Shown here: piece by piece, positions 16,653 through 24,021 of the stretch
Layout of the letters: each line of letters opens with the position of its first letter
How positions within the stretch are numbered: the first letter of the stretch is position 1
Assembly (NCBI GenBank): GCA_026393275.1
Contig: JAPLAM010000037.1
Span: 43,462 to 107,461 of the forward strand
Source of the DNA: Arthrobacter sp.
Lineage (GTDB): Bacteria > Actinomycetota > Actinomycetes > Actinomycetales > Micrococcaceae
Length of the DNA: 64,000 bases
Direction of reading: 5' to 3'
The notes under the pieces: generated by a model
What the model saw: the letters and a program-made list of their open reading frames with translations, nothing else
Database searches by the model: none
Told to the model about the DNA's origin: nothing
Position numbers and translations under genes: made by a program

Positions 16653-16665
16653 GCAATATCGTTGC
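16653..16665. promoter_or_regulatory. Possible operator upstream of the P450 operon
   Basis: GCAA-TATCG-TTGC, a short inverted repeat, lies in the 145-base gap between the IclR gene and the P450 start, in the one AT-richer patch there. It could serve the adjacent IclR-type regulator, but the arms are short and chance is possible. Confidence 0.25.
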
Positions 16666-16684
16666 CCGGAAGTGCGGCGTCGGC

Positions 16685-17485
16685 CTATCCCGTCGGCAGG
16701 GTTCCGCGGTGGACGCCGATGAGCGTTTCCAGCGGGATCCGCGCGGTGGCGCGTTCGATCTGCGCGGAAATTCCCTTCAAGACCGGAAGGTGCCTGGTCA
16801 TGGTGGACGCCTGGGAGGTGGGCAGCACCAGGCCGATCGCGCCCCCGATCCTGCCCGTGTGGAAGACCGGGACGGCGATCGAACACGAGCCCAGACGCAC
16901 TTCCTCCAGCGTGGTGGCATAGCCCTGCTCGCGAATCTGGTCCAGTTCCGCGGCAAACCGCCGCGGGTCAACGTGGGTGTGGGCCGTGGGCCGTTCCAGC
17001 TCCCGCTGCAGGTAAGCGTCCCGGACCCAGCCCTCCTCGAACGCCAGGATGACCTTGCCGACGGCGGTGGCATGCATGGGGAGCCGGCCTCCCACTCGGG
17101 AGGCCCGCGGCACCCGCTTGGAACCGTAGACCCTGTCGATGTAGAGCACTTCGTGGCCGACTCGGATGGCCAGGTGCGCCGTCTCGCCGGTCAGTGAGAA
17201 CAGATCCTGGACAAAGGGACGGGCGGCGTCGCGGAGCTGCCGTCCGGTGTTCTGGGCAAGTTCCCACAGCCGGATGCCGAGCTGGTAGCGCCCGTTGGGT
17301 TCACGCGAGAGGAAGCCCCAGTCCGTCAGCTCGTTCACCAGCCGGTGCGCGGTGCTCAACGGGAGCCCGGATTTCTCGGCAATGTCCGTCAGGCTCAGCG
17401 CGCCGCGGGACTTCTCAAATGCCTCCAAGATGGCCAGGACCTTGGACGTCACGGTGCGCCCGGGTTCGCGGCTGCCGCCGGCCAT
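16685..17485 (-). CDS. IclR-family transcriptional regulator
   Basis: 266 residues. The N-terminal winged helix (about 12-75) reads VTSKVLAILEAFEKSRGALSLTDIAE and LPLSTAHRLVNELTDWGFL. The C-terminal IclR effector domain (90-255) has ETAHLAIRVGHEVLYIDR, LPMHATAVGKVILAF and SCSIAVPVF. It lies directly upstream of and co-directional with the P450-led cluster, so it probably controls it in response to a phenolic ligand. AGGAGG sits six bases before the ATG at 17485, which fixes the start; an upstream frame extends further but lacks such a site. Confidence 0.9.
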   Translation of the reverse strand: MAGGSREPGRTVTSKVLAILEAFEKSRGALSLTDIAEKSGLPLSTAHRLVNELTDWGFLSREPNGRYQLGIRLWELAQNTGRQLRDAARPFVQDLFSLTGETAHLAIRVGHEVLYIDRVYGSKRVPRASRVGGRLPMHATAVGKVILAFEEGWVRDAYLQRELERPTAHTHVDPRRFAAELDQIREQGYATTLEEVRLGSCSIAVPVFHTGRIGGAIGLVLPTSQASTMTRHLPVLKGISAQIERATARIPLETLIGVHRGTLPTG

Positions 17486-17532
17486 GCTGACCTCCTGGAT
17501 TCCTTGGCGCCCAGCGGCGCCCGGAATCGAGT

Positions 17533-18240
17533 CTAGACCGGCGAGGCCGAACCCGTCGGACCCTCGAGCAGGCGCTGCCGCTGCGGCCACAGGGTTACCG
17601 ATTCCAGGGCGGACAGTGCCCGCGCCATGGTGCGTGCTTCGGCGGTGAACAGGTGGCCGTGGACCCGCTGGCTGCACAGCCGCAGCGCCTGTCCGCGGTC
17701 CAGGCCGAACCAGTCCATGACCGTGTCGATGCCGTGCGGGCTGAGCCGCCACGTCTTGTCCGCATCCTTGACGATGGCGTCCTCGATGGAGAGGGCCTCG
17801 CGGCGGCTGTCATGCCCGTCGATGATGTCGAGGATGGCCGGGACCTTCCCGGGGTCGTAGCCGCTGTCCGCGAGGATTTGGGCCGCCAGCCGGGCCCCCT
17901 CCTTCTCATGCAGCAGCACGAGGTCGGGCCTGCCGCCGCCCGGGGCTATCGCCTGCAGCACTTCATCCGGCGGAACCTGTGACCAGCCCACGTCATGCAG
18001 CATGATGGCCGGAAGAACGACGGCGGCATCTGCCTCCGGGTGCGAATCCAGCAACGCTTGGGCCAGTCCCAGGGCGTAGAGCGTGTGGGCATCGTTGTCC
18101 CGCACCCGCAAAAAGGGAGCCGCGCGGTCCCAGATCGCGGCAAGCCGGGGCTCCAGCGCGATGACGCCCTCCGGGTCAGCCTCAATACTCGCTGCGACGT
18201 CCCGTCCGTGGTGATTGGCGGCGGCCCGCATTTTCGTCAT
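17533..18240 (-). CDS. HD-domain phosphohydrolase, second copy
   Basis: 235 residues and a clear paralogue of the HD protein at 8850-9605. The same motifs occur in order: DNDAHTLYALGLAQAL, IMLHDVGWSQVPPDEV, LHEKEGARLAAQIL, IIDGHDSRREALSIEDAIVKDADKTWR. The N-terminus is shorter and lacks the Ala/Pro stretch. It is the first gene of the minus-strand run, 47 bases upstream of the IclR gene, so it may share its transcript. It may act on another phosphorylated intermediate, or be the true CreD counterpart. ATG at 18240; a second Met follows three codons later. Confidence 0.78.
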   Translation of the reverse strand: MTKMRAAANHHGRDVAASIEADPEGVIALEPRLAAIWDRAAPFLRVRDNDAHTLYALGLAQALLDSHPEADAAVVLPAIMLHDVGWSQVPPDEVLQAIAPGGGRPDLVLLHEKEGARLAAQILADSGYDPGKVPAILDIIDGHDSRREALSIEDAIVKDADKTWRLSPHGIDTVMDWFGLDRGQALRLCSQRVHGHLFTAEARTMARALSALESVTLWPQRQRLLEGPTGSASPV

Positions 18241-18315
18241 GCATCCAACATCGGCTCAAAAGTCGGCCCGGACAATAGCCGCCTTCCGCTCACCGGAACT
18301 GAGCTGGGGAAGTCC

Positions 18316-18553
18316 GGGACATGCCCAGCCGAGGACATGCCCAGTCCATGCGGCCACCAATGGACATAACGGGCACAGGCCCACCCGCCGGCCCGAACAT
18401 CGAGCATGTCCCCCGGCTGGCACCAGAACGGGACAAGCCCACCCGAGGACATGCTCAGCCCCAGCGGCCAACAATGGACATAGGGGGCACAGGCCCACCC
18501 GCCAGCCCGAACATCGAGCATGTCCCCCGGCCGGCCCGAACGTGGGGCATGTC
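18316..18553 (+). repeat. Dispersed intergenic repeat, two tandem copies plus partial ends
   Basis: Two 84-bp units, 18331-18414 and 18445-18528, differ at about eight positions and match the copy at 7189-7272 in the same orientation. A partial left end (GGGACATGCCCAG, 18317-18329) precedes them and a partial right end (GGGGCATGTCC, 18543-18553) follows. They fill most of the 380-base gap between the HD phosphohydrolase and the hypothetical gene; I see no coding sequence there. The repeat brackets the cre-type cluster with the copy at 7189. Confidence 0.82.
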
Positions 18554-18621
18554 CGGACGGGCGGGAGGCGGGTGGCCATGATGCCCTGTTCGCGGCCCCC
18601 GTCGGGCGATAAAGTTGTTGT

Positions 18622-19029
18622 GTGCCTGACTGGCAGAGCCCTCCGCCCCTACCGGCCACGTGGCAGCGGTGTGACGACGGCATTCTGCCTCTGTGGTGGG
18701 AGCGGTTGTGCTCCCAGACGAGCCCGCAGTCGGCCGCACTGTACGCGGCCGGGCTGTTTACGGAGGACCGGCGCCGCCCCATCGCACAGTGGTGCACCCC
18801 CGGCTTCGATGCGGCCCTCCTGGTGGCCCCCGAAACCTCCCCTGAGTGGCCCGTGCAGCGCTTTGGCATCTTCTACGCGCCGCCGCGCGGCGGCTTCACG
18901 CGCGTGCACTCCGCCGCCCACGAGTGGCACCCCCGGGAGCCGAGGCAGTCCCCCACGGAGGACGAGGCCTTCCACGCGGCCGTGGCCGAGGCCGAGCGCT
19001 TCCTGCAGGTCGAGATGTTCTTCGTCTAG
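18622..19029 (+). CDS. Hypothetical protein, 135 residues
   Basis: No recognised family. Acidic and rich in Trp and Pro, with no signal peptide or membrane segment. It starts PDWQSPPPLPATWQRCDDG and contains WWERLCSQTSPQSAALYAAGLF, RPIAQWCTPGFDAALLVAP and RVHSAAHEWHPREP. The codon pattern is typical of the surrounding coding DNA (strong third-position GC), so it is probably real. It starts with GTG at 18622 after the AT-rich stretch GATAAAGTTGTT. It stands alone between the repeat block and the tRNA-Asn terminator. Confidence 0.7.
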   Translation: MPDWQSPPPLPATWQRCDDGILPLWWERLCSQTSPQSAALYAAGLFTEDRRRPIAQWCTPGFDAALLVAPETSPEWPVQRFGIFYAPPRGGFTRVHSAAHEWHPREPRQSPTEDEAFHAAVAEAERFLQVEMFFV

Positions 19030-19078
19030 GGCGCCCGCGCAGGTCCCGGAGCCCGGCCCACAGCACTAACCGGGCAAG

Positions 19079-19119
19079 AAAAAAGGTCCCGCAGTTGGAA
19101 TTTCACCAACCGCGGGACC
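19079..19119 (-). terminator. Rho-independent terminator of tRNA-Asn (left copy)
   Basis: On the minus strand just after the tRNA: the 14-bp arms 19106-19119 and 19085-19098 (GGTCCCGC/GCGGGACC core, one mismatch) are followed by a run of six T. Confidence 0.88.
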
Positions 19120-19125
19120 TGTCCG

Positions 19126-19198
19126 CTCCTCCTGCTGGACTTGAACCAGCAACCCTTCGATTAACAGTCGAATGCTCTGCCAATTGAGCTAAGGAGGA
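19126..19198 (-). tRNA. tRNA-Asn (GTT), copy 1
   Basis: 73 bases: acceptor TCCTCCT/AGGAGGA, D-arm GCTC/GAGC, anticodon loop CTGTTAA with GTT, T-arm GCTGG TTCAAGT CCAGC, discriminator G. CCA is not encoded. It reads asparagine codons AAC and AAU. An identical gene lies about 150 bases to the right, each with its own terminator. Confidence 0.96.
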
Positions 19199-19307
19199 AT
19201 GAAGCAGGTATGACATTAGCAAAGGTTTTGCCCCTATGGAAATCGGCGGCCCGGCAGTGCGGCAACCCGCCCTCCGGTCCCGCCGCATACCCCTGGCGGG
19301 TATACAA

Positions 19308-19342
19308 AAAGTCCCCGTCCCGGTGACCCGGAACGGGGACTG
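19308..19342 (-). terminator. Rho-independent terminator of tRNA-Asn (right copy)
   Basis: GTCCCCGT-type stem (19313-19325 with 19329-19342) followed on the minus strand by TTTTT, right after the second tRNA-Asn. Its sequence differs from that of the other copy. Confidence 0.85.
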
Positions 19343-19346
19343 CGCG

Positions 19347-19419
19347 CTCCTCCTGCTGGACTTGAACCAGCAACCCTTCGATTAACAGTCGAATGCTCTG
19401 CCAATTGAGCTAAGGAGGA
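19347..19419 (-). tRNA. tRNA-Asn (GTT), copy 2
   Basis: Identical over its 73 bases to the tRNA-Asn at 19126-19198, including discriminator G and the lack of an encoded CCA. The duplication covers the tRNA and a few flanking bases (GAAGC at the 5' flank) but not the terminator, so the two are separately terminated. Confidence 0.96.
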
Positions 19420-19484
19420 ATGAAGCGGGTATAAGCCTAGCAAAATCCCTGACGGGAGTGAAATCGTGGAGCGAAATCGTCCTT

Positions 19485-21416
19485 CTAGGCGTCCGAGCGC
19501 AACGCCCGGCGCTCCATTTCGAGCATCATCAGTTCCCGCTGGACCTGCTGGATTAGTTCCTGCTCGGAACCGGGATCGAGCCGCTGCAGCTGGCCCATCT
19601 TGTCCGCCTTCACCCGCGTGATCTGAAGTTCAAAGAGCGCCTTGAGAATCCCCTTGCCGTACTTCTGGACCCCCTCGGCAGTACTGGCCGGCAATGGCAC
19701 CACCGACAGCTCGGAGACCAACGGCCGGAGTGGTTCGGGTATTTCCTCCATGACCTGGCCCACCCAGCGCGCAGGCTCCCCCAGCAGGCCAGGACCCGAG
19801 GCGCGCATGGCATCGTGGACGGCCTGAAAAGCGGGCGTGACGAACCGTGCCCCCGAGAAGCGCTCCCAAATGCCACCGGCCAGGAGGGCCGGCTCCTGCA
19901 GCGCCACTTCGAGCGCCTGCCGCTCCATTGATGCCACCGGATCACGGGGGTCCGGACGCTGGTAGGACGGGACAGCACCCGATGCCGGCCCGGCGGCCAC
20001 CCCGGGTCCCCCGGGGTGGGCAGCGTCGCCAGCAGCTGGCCGCCCGCCGGGCCGCGACGGCGCGGAAGCCGTTGGCCCACCCGTACTGCCTCGCTTCATG
20101 GCGGCTCCGACCGCGCGGCTGACTTCCTCGACCGGCATTCCCAGCCAGCCGGCCAGTTCCCGGGCGTAGCCGGGCCGGATGCCGGCGTCGCGGATCTGTG
20201 CGACCACGGGCGCGGACTCGCGCAGGGCTGCGATCCGGCCCTCCACGGTGTCCAGGTTGTGCCGCCGAAGGGTGGCCCGGATCGCGAACTCGAAGAGCGG
20301 CCGGCGCGTGCCGATCAGGTCCCGGACGGCGGAGTCGCCCTTGGCCTGGCGCAGCTCGCAGGGGTCGGCGCCGCCGGGTTCAACGGCGACATAGGTCTGG
20401 GCCACGAAGCGCTGGTCCTCTTCGAAGGCGCGCAGCGCCGCTTTCTGGCCTGCGGCGTCGCCGTCGAAGGTGAAGATCACTTCTCCCCCACTGCCGTCGT
20501 CGGAGAGCAGCCGGCGGGCGACCTTGATGTGCTCGGTGCCGAACGCCGTGCCGCAGGTGGCGACCGCCGTCGTTACCCCGGCCAGGTGGCACGCCATCAC
20601 GTCGGTGTAGCCCTCCACCACCACCAGCTGGCGCTCCTTGGCGATGTTCCGCTTGGCAAGGTCGATTCCGTACAGAACCTGTGACTTCTTGTACAGCGCG
20701 GTCTCGGGGGTGTTGAGGTATTTGGGGCCTTGGTCGTCCTCGTAGAGCTTGCGCGCACCGAAGCCGATGGTGTCGCCGGCGATGTCGCGGATGGGCCAGA
20801 TCAGCCGGCCGCGGAAGCGGTCGTAGATTCCCCGGCCGCCTTCGGAAAACATGCCTGTAAGTTTGAGCTCGGCGTCGGTGTAGCCGCGGCCGCGGAGGTG
20901 TTTGAGCAGCGAGTCCCAGCCCTGCGGGGCGTAGCCGACGCCGAACAGTTCCGACGCGACACGGTCGAAGCCGCGGCCGTAGAGGAAGTTTCGGCCTTCG
21001 GTGGCGCCGGGGGTCAGGAGTTGGGCGCGGAAGAATTCGTCGGCGATCTTGTGCGCGTCCAGCAGCCGCTGGCGGCGGCCGATTTCCTCGCGGTTGGGTC
21101 CCGAACCGCCGTCTTCGTAGCGCAGTTCGTAGCCGATCCGGGCTGCGAGCTTCTCAACGGCCTCGTGGAAGGTGGTGTGGTCCAGCTTTTGCACGAAGGA
21201 GATGACGTCGCCGTCCTCGCCGCAGCCGAAGCAGTGGTAGCGGCCCACCTGGGGGCGCACGGTAAAGGAGGGCGAGCGCTCGTCGTGGAAGGGACACAGG
21301 CCCTTGAAGGACCCCAGCCCGGCACCCTTGAGAGTCACGTAGCCGTCGATGACTTCCTTGATGTCGGTGCGCTGGCGTACCTCGTCGATATCTTCACGTT
21401 TGATCAGGCCAGCCAC
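19485..21416 (-). CDS. dnaG: DNA primase
   Basis: Makes RNA primers for DNA replication at the fork. 643 residues. The N-terminal zinc-binding domain has CPFHDERSPSFTV and YHCFGCGEDGDVISFV. The catalytic core has YFLYGRGF-like RNFLYGRGFDRVASELFGVGYAP. The TOPRIM fold has VVVEGYTDVMACHLAGV and FTFDGDAAGQKAALRAFEED. The region 430-490 is a Gly/Pro/Ala linker before the helicase-interaction C-terminal domain. GTG start at 21416, giving the usual MAGLIKREDIDEVRQR start. It is the last of the dus-dgt-dnaG run, 52 bases after dgt. Confidence 0.97.
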   Translation of the reverse strand: MAGLIKREDIDEVRQRTDIKEVIDGYVTLKGAGLGSFKGLCPFHDERSPSFTVRPQVGRYHCFGCGEDGDVISFVQKLDHTTFHEAVEKLAARIGYELRYEDGGSGPNREEIGRRQRLLDAHKIADEFFRAQLLTPGATEGRNFLYGRGFDRVASELFGVGYAPQGWDSLLKHLRGRGYTDAELKLTGMFSEGGRGIYDRFRGRLIWPIRDIAGDTIGFGARKLYEDDQGPKYLNTPETALYKKSQVLYGIDLAKRNIAKERQLVVVEGYTDVMACHLAGVTTAVATCGTAFGTEHIKVARRLLSDDGSGGEVIFTFDGDAAGQKAALRAFEEDQRFVAQTYVAVEPGGADPCELRQAKGDSAVRDLIGTRRPLFEFAIRATLRRHNLDTVEGRIAALRESAPVVAQIRDAGIRPGYARELAGWLGMPVEEVSRAVGAAMKRGSTGGPTASAPSRPGGRPAAGDAAHPGGPGVAAGPASGAVPSYQRPDPRDPVASMERQALEVALQEPALLAGGIWERFSGARFVTPAFQAVHDAMRASGPGLLGEPARWVGQVMEEIPEPLRPLVSELSVVPLPASTAEGVQKYGKGILKALFELQITRVKADKMGQLQRLDPGSEQELIQQVQRELMMLEMERRALRSDA

Positions 21417-21468
21417 AGTGCCATCCTAGTCCCCGGGTACGACGCCGGTGGGCGGGCCGCCGCGCCCG

Positions 21469-22758
21469 TCACCACAGCGACGGCAGGCTGCCGACGAGCC
21501 GTTCGTACATGGCCAGCGCGGACCCGTCCGTCAGCGAGGCGACCTGGTCGATGACGACCCGCAGCCGGGCGCCGTCGTCCGCCGCGTCCCGCCAGTCGGC
21601 GGCGAACATCGGTTCCAGATGGCGGTCGCCGGCGGCGTTGAGCGCCGTCACCAGGGCGTGGAGGACCTCGCGCTGGCGTTCGTAGATCGGCTGCCGGTGT
21701 TCGGTAGTCATGACGAAGGTGGTGGCCAGGCCCTTCATCACGGCGATCTCCATCACGGTCTCGTCCGGGACAATGAGTTCGGCGTTGTAGCGGGTGAGGT
21801 TTTCCGGACCGTAGACGGCGCGGGTGGTCTCCAGCGCGCTCTGGCAGAAGCGGCCGATCAGCTGGCTGGTCATGTCCTTCAGGGCCGCCATGGACTTGCG
21901 GCTGCCGTCGGCCTCGCGGACCCAGACGGGGGTGGCTTCCAGCCGGGCCAGGGCCGCGTCGATGGCTGCAGGATCGTTGTGCGGCAGGTACCACTGCTTG
22001 GCGTAGCCCACCACCCGGGCCCGGTGGTCGGGGTTGTCCATCCAGCGCAACTGGAAGTGTCCGGCGACGATCGCGTCCTCGACGTCGTGCACCGAGTACG
22101 AGATGTCGTCCGCGAGGTCCATGACCTGGGCCTCGAGGCAGGAGCGGCGTTCGGGCGCATCCTCACGGATCCAGTCGAAGATGGGCAGGTCGTCTTCATA
22201 GGCGCCGAATTTGCTGGTCCGCTGGCCGTGGATCACGGGGGCGTTCGCCGCCGACCACGGGTACTTCGCGGCGGCGTCGAGGCTGGCGCGGGTGAGGTTC
22301 AGCCCGGCGGGGCGGCCATCGGGGGCCAGGACCTTGGGCTCCAGCCGGGTCAGCAGCCGCAGGGTCTGGGCGTTGCCTTCGAAGCCGCCGATCGCGTGCG
22401 CCACCTCGTTCAGGGCCGACTCGCCGTTGTGGCCGAACGGCGGGTGGCCAAGGTCGTGGCTAAGGCAGGCGGTGTCCACGACGTCAGGATCGCAGCCCAG
22501 GGCCCGGCCCAGTTCGCGGCCCACTTGCGCGACCTCGAGGCTGTGGGTCAGCCGGGTGCGGACGAAGTCGTCCGTGTCCGGGGCGACCACCTGGGTCTTG
22601 GCGCCGAGCCGGCGCAGCGCCGAGGAGTGCAGCACGCGGGCGCGGTCGCGCTCAAAGTCGGAGCGGTAGGTGCTCTTGGGGGGTTCCTCCACCCAGCGGG
22701 CGCAGTCCCGGTCCACGTAGCCGTCAAGCACAGGCGCCGTCGTCCTGGTTTCAGCCAC
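21469..22758 (-). CDS. dgt: Deoxyguanosinetriphosphate triphosphohydrolase-like protein
   Basis: HD-domain dNTPase of 429 residues that releases triphosphate from dNTPs. Motifs: RTRLTHSLEVAQVGRELGRAL, the HD pair CLSHDLGHPPFGHNGE, DLADDISYSVHDVEDAI, and TSKFGAYEDDLPIFDWIRE. It is shorter than E. coli Dgt and fits the dGTPase type 2 subfamily found beside dnaG in actinobacteria. The GTG at 22758 (VAETRTTAPVLDGY) overlaps the dus 3' end by eight bases. The longer frame to 22866 would run through dus coding sequence with implausible residues, so it was rejected. Confidence 0.92.
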   Translation of the reverse strand: MAETRTTAPVLDGYVDRDCARWVEEPPKSTYRSDFERDRARVLHSSALRRLGAKTQVVAPDTDDFVRTRLTHSLEVAQVGRELGRALGCDPDVVDTACLSHDLGHPPFGHNGESALNEVAHAIGGFEGNAQTLRLLTRLEPKVLAPDGRPAGLNLTRASLDAAAKYPWSAANAPVIHGQRTSKFGAYEDDLPIFDWIREDAPERRSCLEAQVMDLADDISYSVHDVEDAIVAGHFQLRWMDNPDHRARVVGYAKQWYLPHNDPAAIDAALARLEATPVWVREADGSRKSMAALKDMTSQLIGRFCQSALETTRAVYGPENLTRYNAELIVPDETVMEIAVMKGLATTFVMTTEHRQPIYERQREVLHALVTALNAAGDRHLEPMFAADWRDAADDGARLRVVIDQVASLTDGSALAMYERLVGSLPSLW

Positions 22759-23929
22759 CGGAGACGTCCAGTTCGGCGAAGGAGATGTCACGGGATTGCT
22801 CGGCGTCAAGGCTGCGGTTAAGCAGCCAGTCCTTGGGCAGGGCCGGCTTCTTGGGCGATCCGGCACGTCCGCGCGGTCCCTCGGCGTCGGCGCCCGGGTA
22901 GGGCGAATCGAGGTCCAGCTCGTCCAGGGTTCCGCGGAGCACCTCGAGGTTCGTCACGAGCGCCAGCCGGTTCCGCAGTTCGCTGCCCACCACGTACCCC
23001 TTCAGGTACCAGGCCATATGTTTGCGGATCTCGCGCAGGGCCTTGCCTTCGTCGCCGAAGGTCTCCACCATCAGCTCCGCGTGGCGGTAGATGCTCTCGG
23101 CCACCTGGCGCAGCGCCGGGTTGTGGCGTTTGTCGCTGCCCTCCAAGGCCGCCATGAGGTCGCCGAACAGCCAGGGCCGGCCCTGGCAGCCGCGGCCGAC
23201 CACCACGCCGTCCACGCCGGTCTCGCGGACCATCCGCACGGCGTCTTCGGCGGACCAGATGTCCCCGTTGCCGAGGACCGGGATGTCCGGGAGGGCTTCG
23301 CGCAGCCTGGCGATGGCGGACCAGTCGGCCTGGCCGGAGTAGAACTGCGCGGTGGTGCGGCCGTGCAGGGCGACGGCCGCGACGCCGGAATCGCGGGCGA
23401 TCCGTCCGGCGTCGAGGTAGGTCAGGTGGTCCTCGTCAATGCCTTTGCGCATCTTGATGGTCAGCGGGATGTTGCCCTTGGACGCTTCCTTGACCGCGGT
23501 CTGGACGATCGAGGTGAACAGGTCGGTCTTCCACGGCAGCGCCGAGCCGCCGCCGCGCCGGGTCACCTTGGGCACCGGGCAGCCGAAGTTCAGGTCGATG
23601 TGGTCCGCGCGGTCTTCCTCGACCAGCATCCGGACGGCCTGGCCGACCGTCACCGGGTCCACGCCGTACAGCTGGACGGAGCGGATGTCCTCGTCTTCGT
23701 CATGCGAAATGATCCGCAGCGACTCGGGCGTGCGCTCCACGAGGGCGCGGGAGGTGACCATCTCCGCCACATACAGCCCGCCGCCATATTCACGGCAGAG
23801 CCTGCGGAAGGCGGAGTTGGTGATGCCCGCCATCGGGGCCAGGATCACGGGGGTGTCCACCGTGAGGGGTCCTAGCTTCAGGGGCGGGAGGTCCAGCTTG
23901 GGGGCGGGAGGCGTTGCTACTACAGTCAC
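22751..23929 (-). CDS. dusB: tRNA-dihydrouridine synthase
   Basis: FMN-dependent reduction of uridines in the tRNA D-loop. 392 residues. TIM-barrel motifs: VILAPMAGITNSAFRRLCREYG, EMVTSRALVE, the catalytic Cys in LNFGCPVPKVTRRGGGSAL, KMRKGIDEDHLTY, LHGRTTAQFYSGQADW, VLGNGDIWSAEDA and VVVGRGCQGRPWLFGDL. GTG start at 23929. It overlaps dgt by eight bases and heads the dus-dgt-dnaG run. The DusB type is the common one in actinobacteria, but the paralogue class is not certain. Confidence 0.93.
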   Translation of the reverse strand: MTVVATPPAPKLDLPPLKLGPLTVDTPVILAPMAGITNSAFRRLCREYGGGLYVAEMVTSRALVERTPESLRIISHDEDEDIRSVQLYGVDPVTVGQAVRMLVEEDRADHIDLNFGCPVPKVTRRGGGSALPWKTDLFTSIVQTAVKEASKGNIPLTIKMRKGIDEDHLTYLDAGRIARDSGVAAVALHGRTTAQFYSGQADWSAIARLREALPDIPVLGNGDIWSAEDAVRMVRETGVDGVVVGRGCQGRPWLFGDLMAALEGSDKRHNPALRQVAESIYRHAELMVETFGDEGKALREIRKHMAWYLKGYVVGSELRNRLALVTNLEVLRGTLDELDLDSPYPGADAEGPRGRAGSPKKPALPKDWLLNRSLDAEQSRDISFAELDVSGG

Positions 23930-24021
23930 CCGACCATTGTCTCAAAGCCGGGCAAATCGGAACGAGTCCGGCCCGGCTATGTGGAAATCGCCGCGGCGCG
24001 GACGGCGCCGGCGGCGCCTGG

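Noticed and set aside
18316..18553. Short repeats considered as a CRISPR array
   Set aside because: Only two full units, 84 bases long with no uniform spacer length, and the same unit occurs alone 11 kb away. No cas genes are in the window.
22759..22866. N-terminal extension of dgt upstream of GTG 22758
   Set aside because: It lies inside the dus gene in another frame and encodes Pro/Arg-rich residues unlike any dGTPase start.
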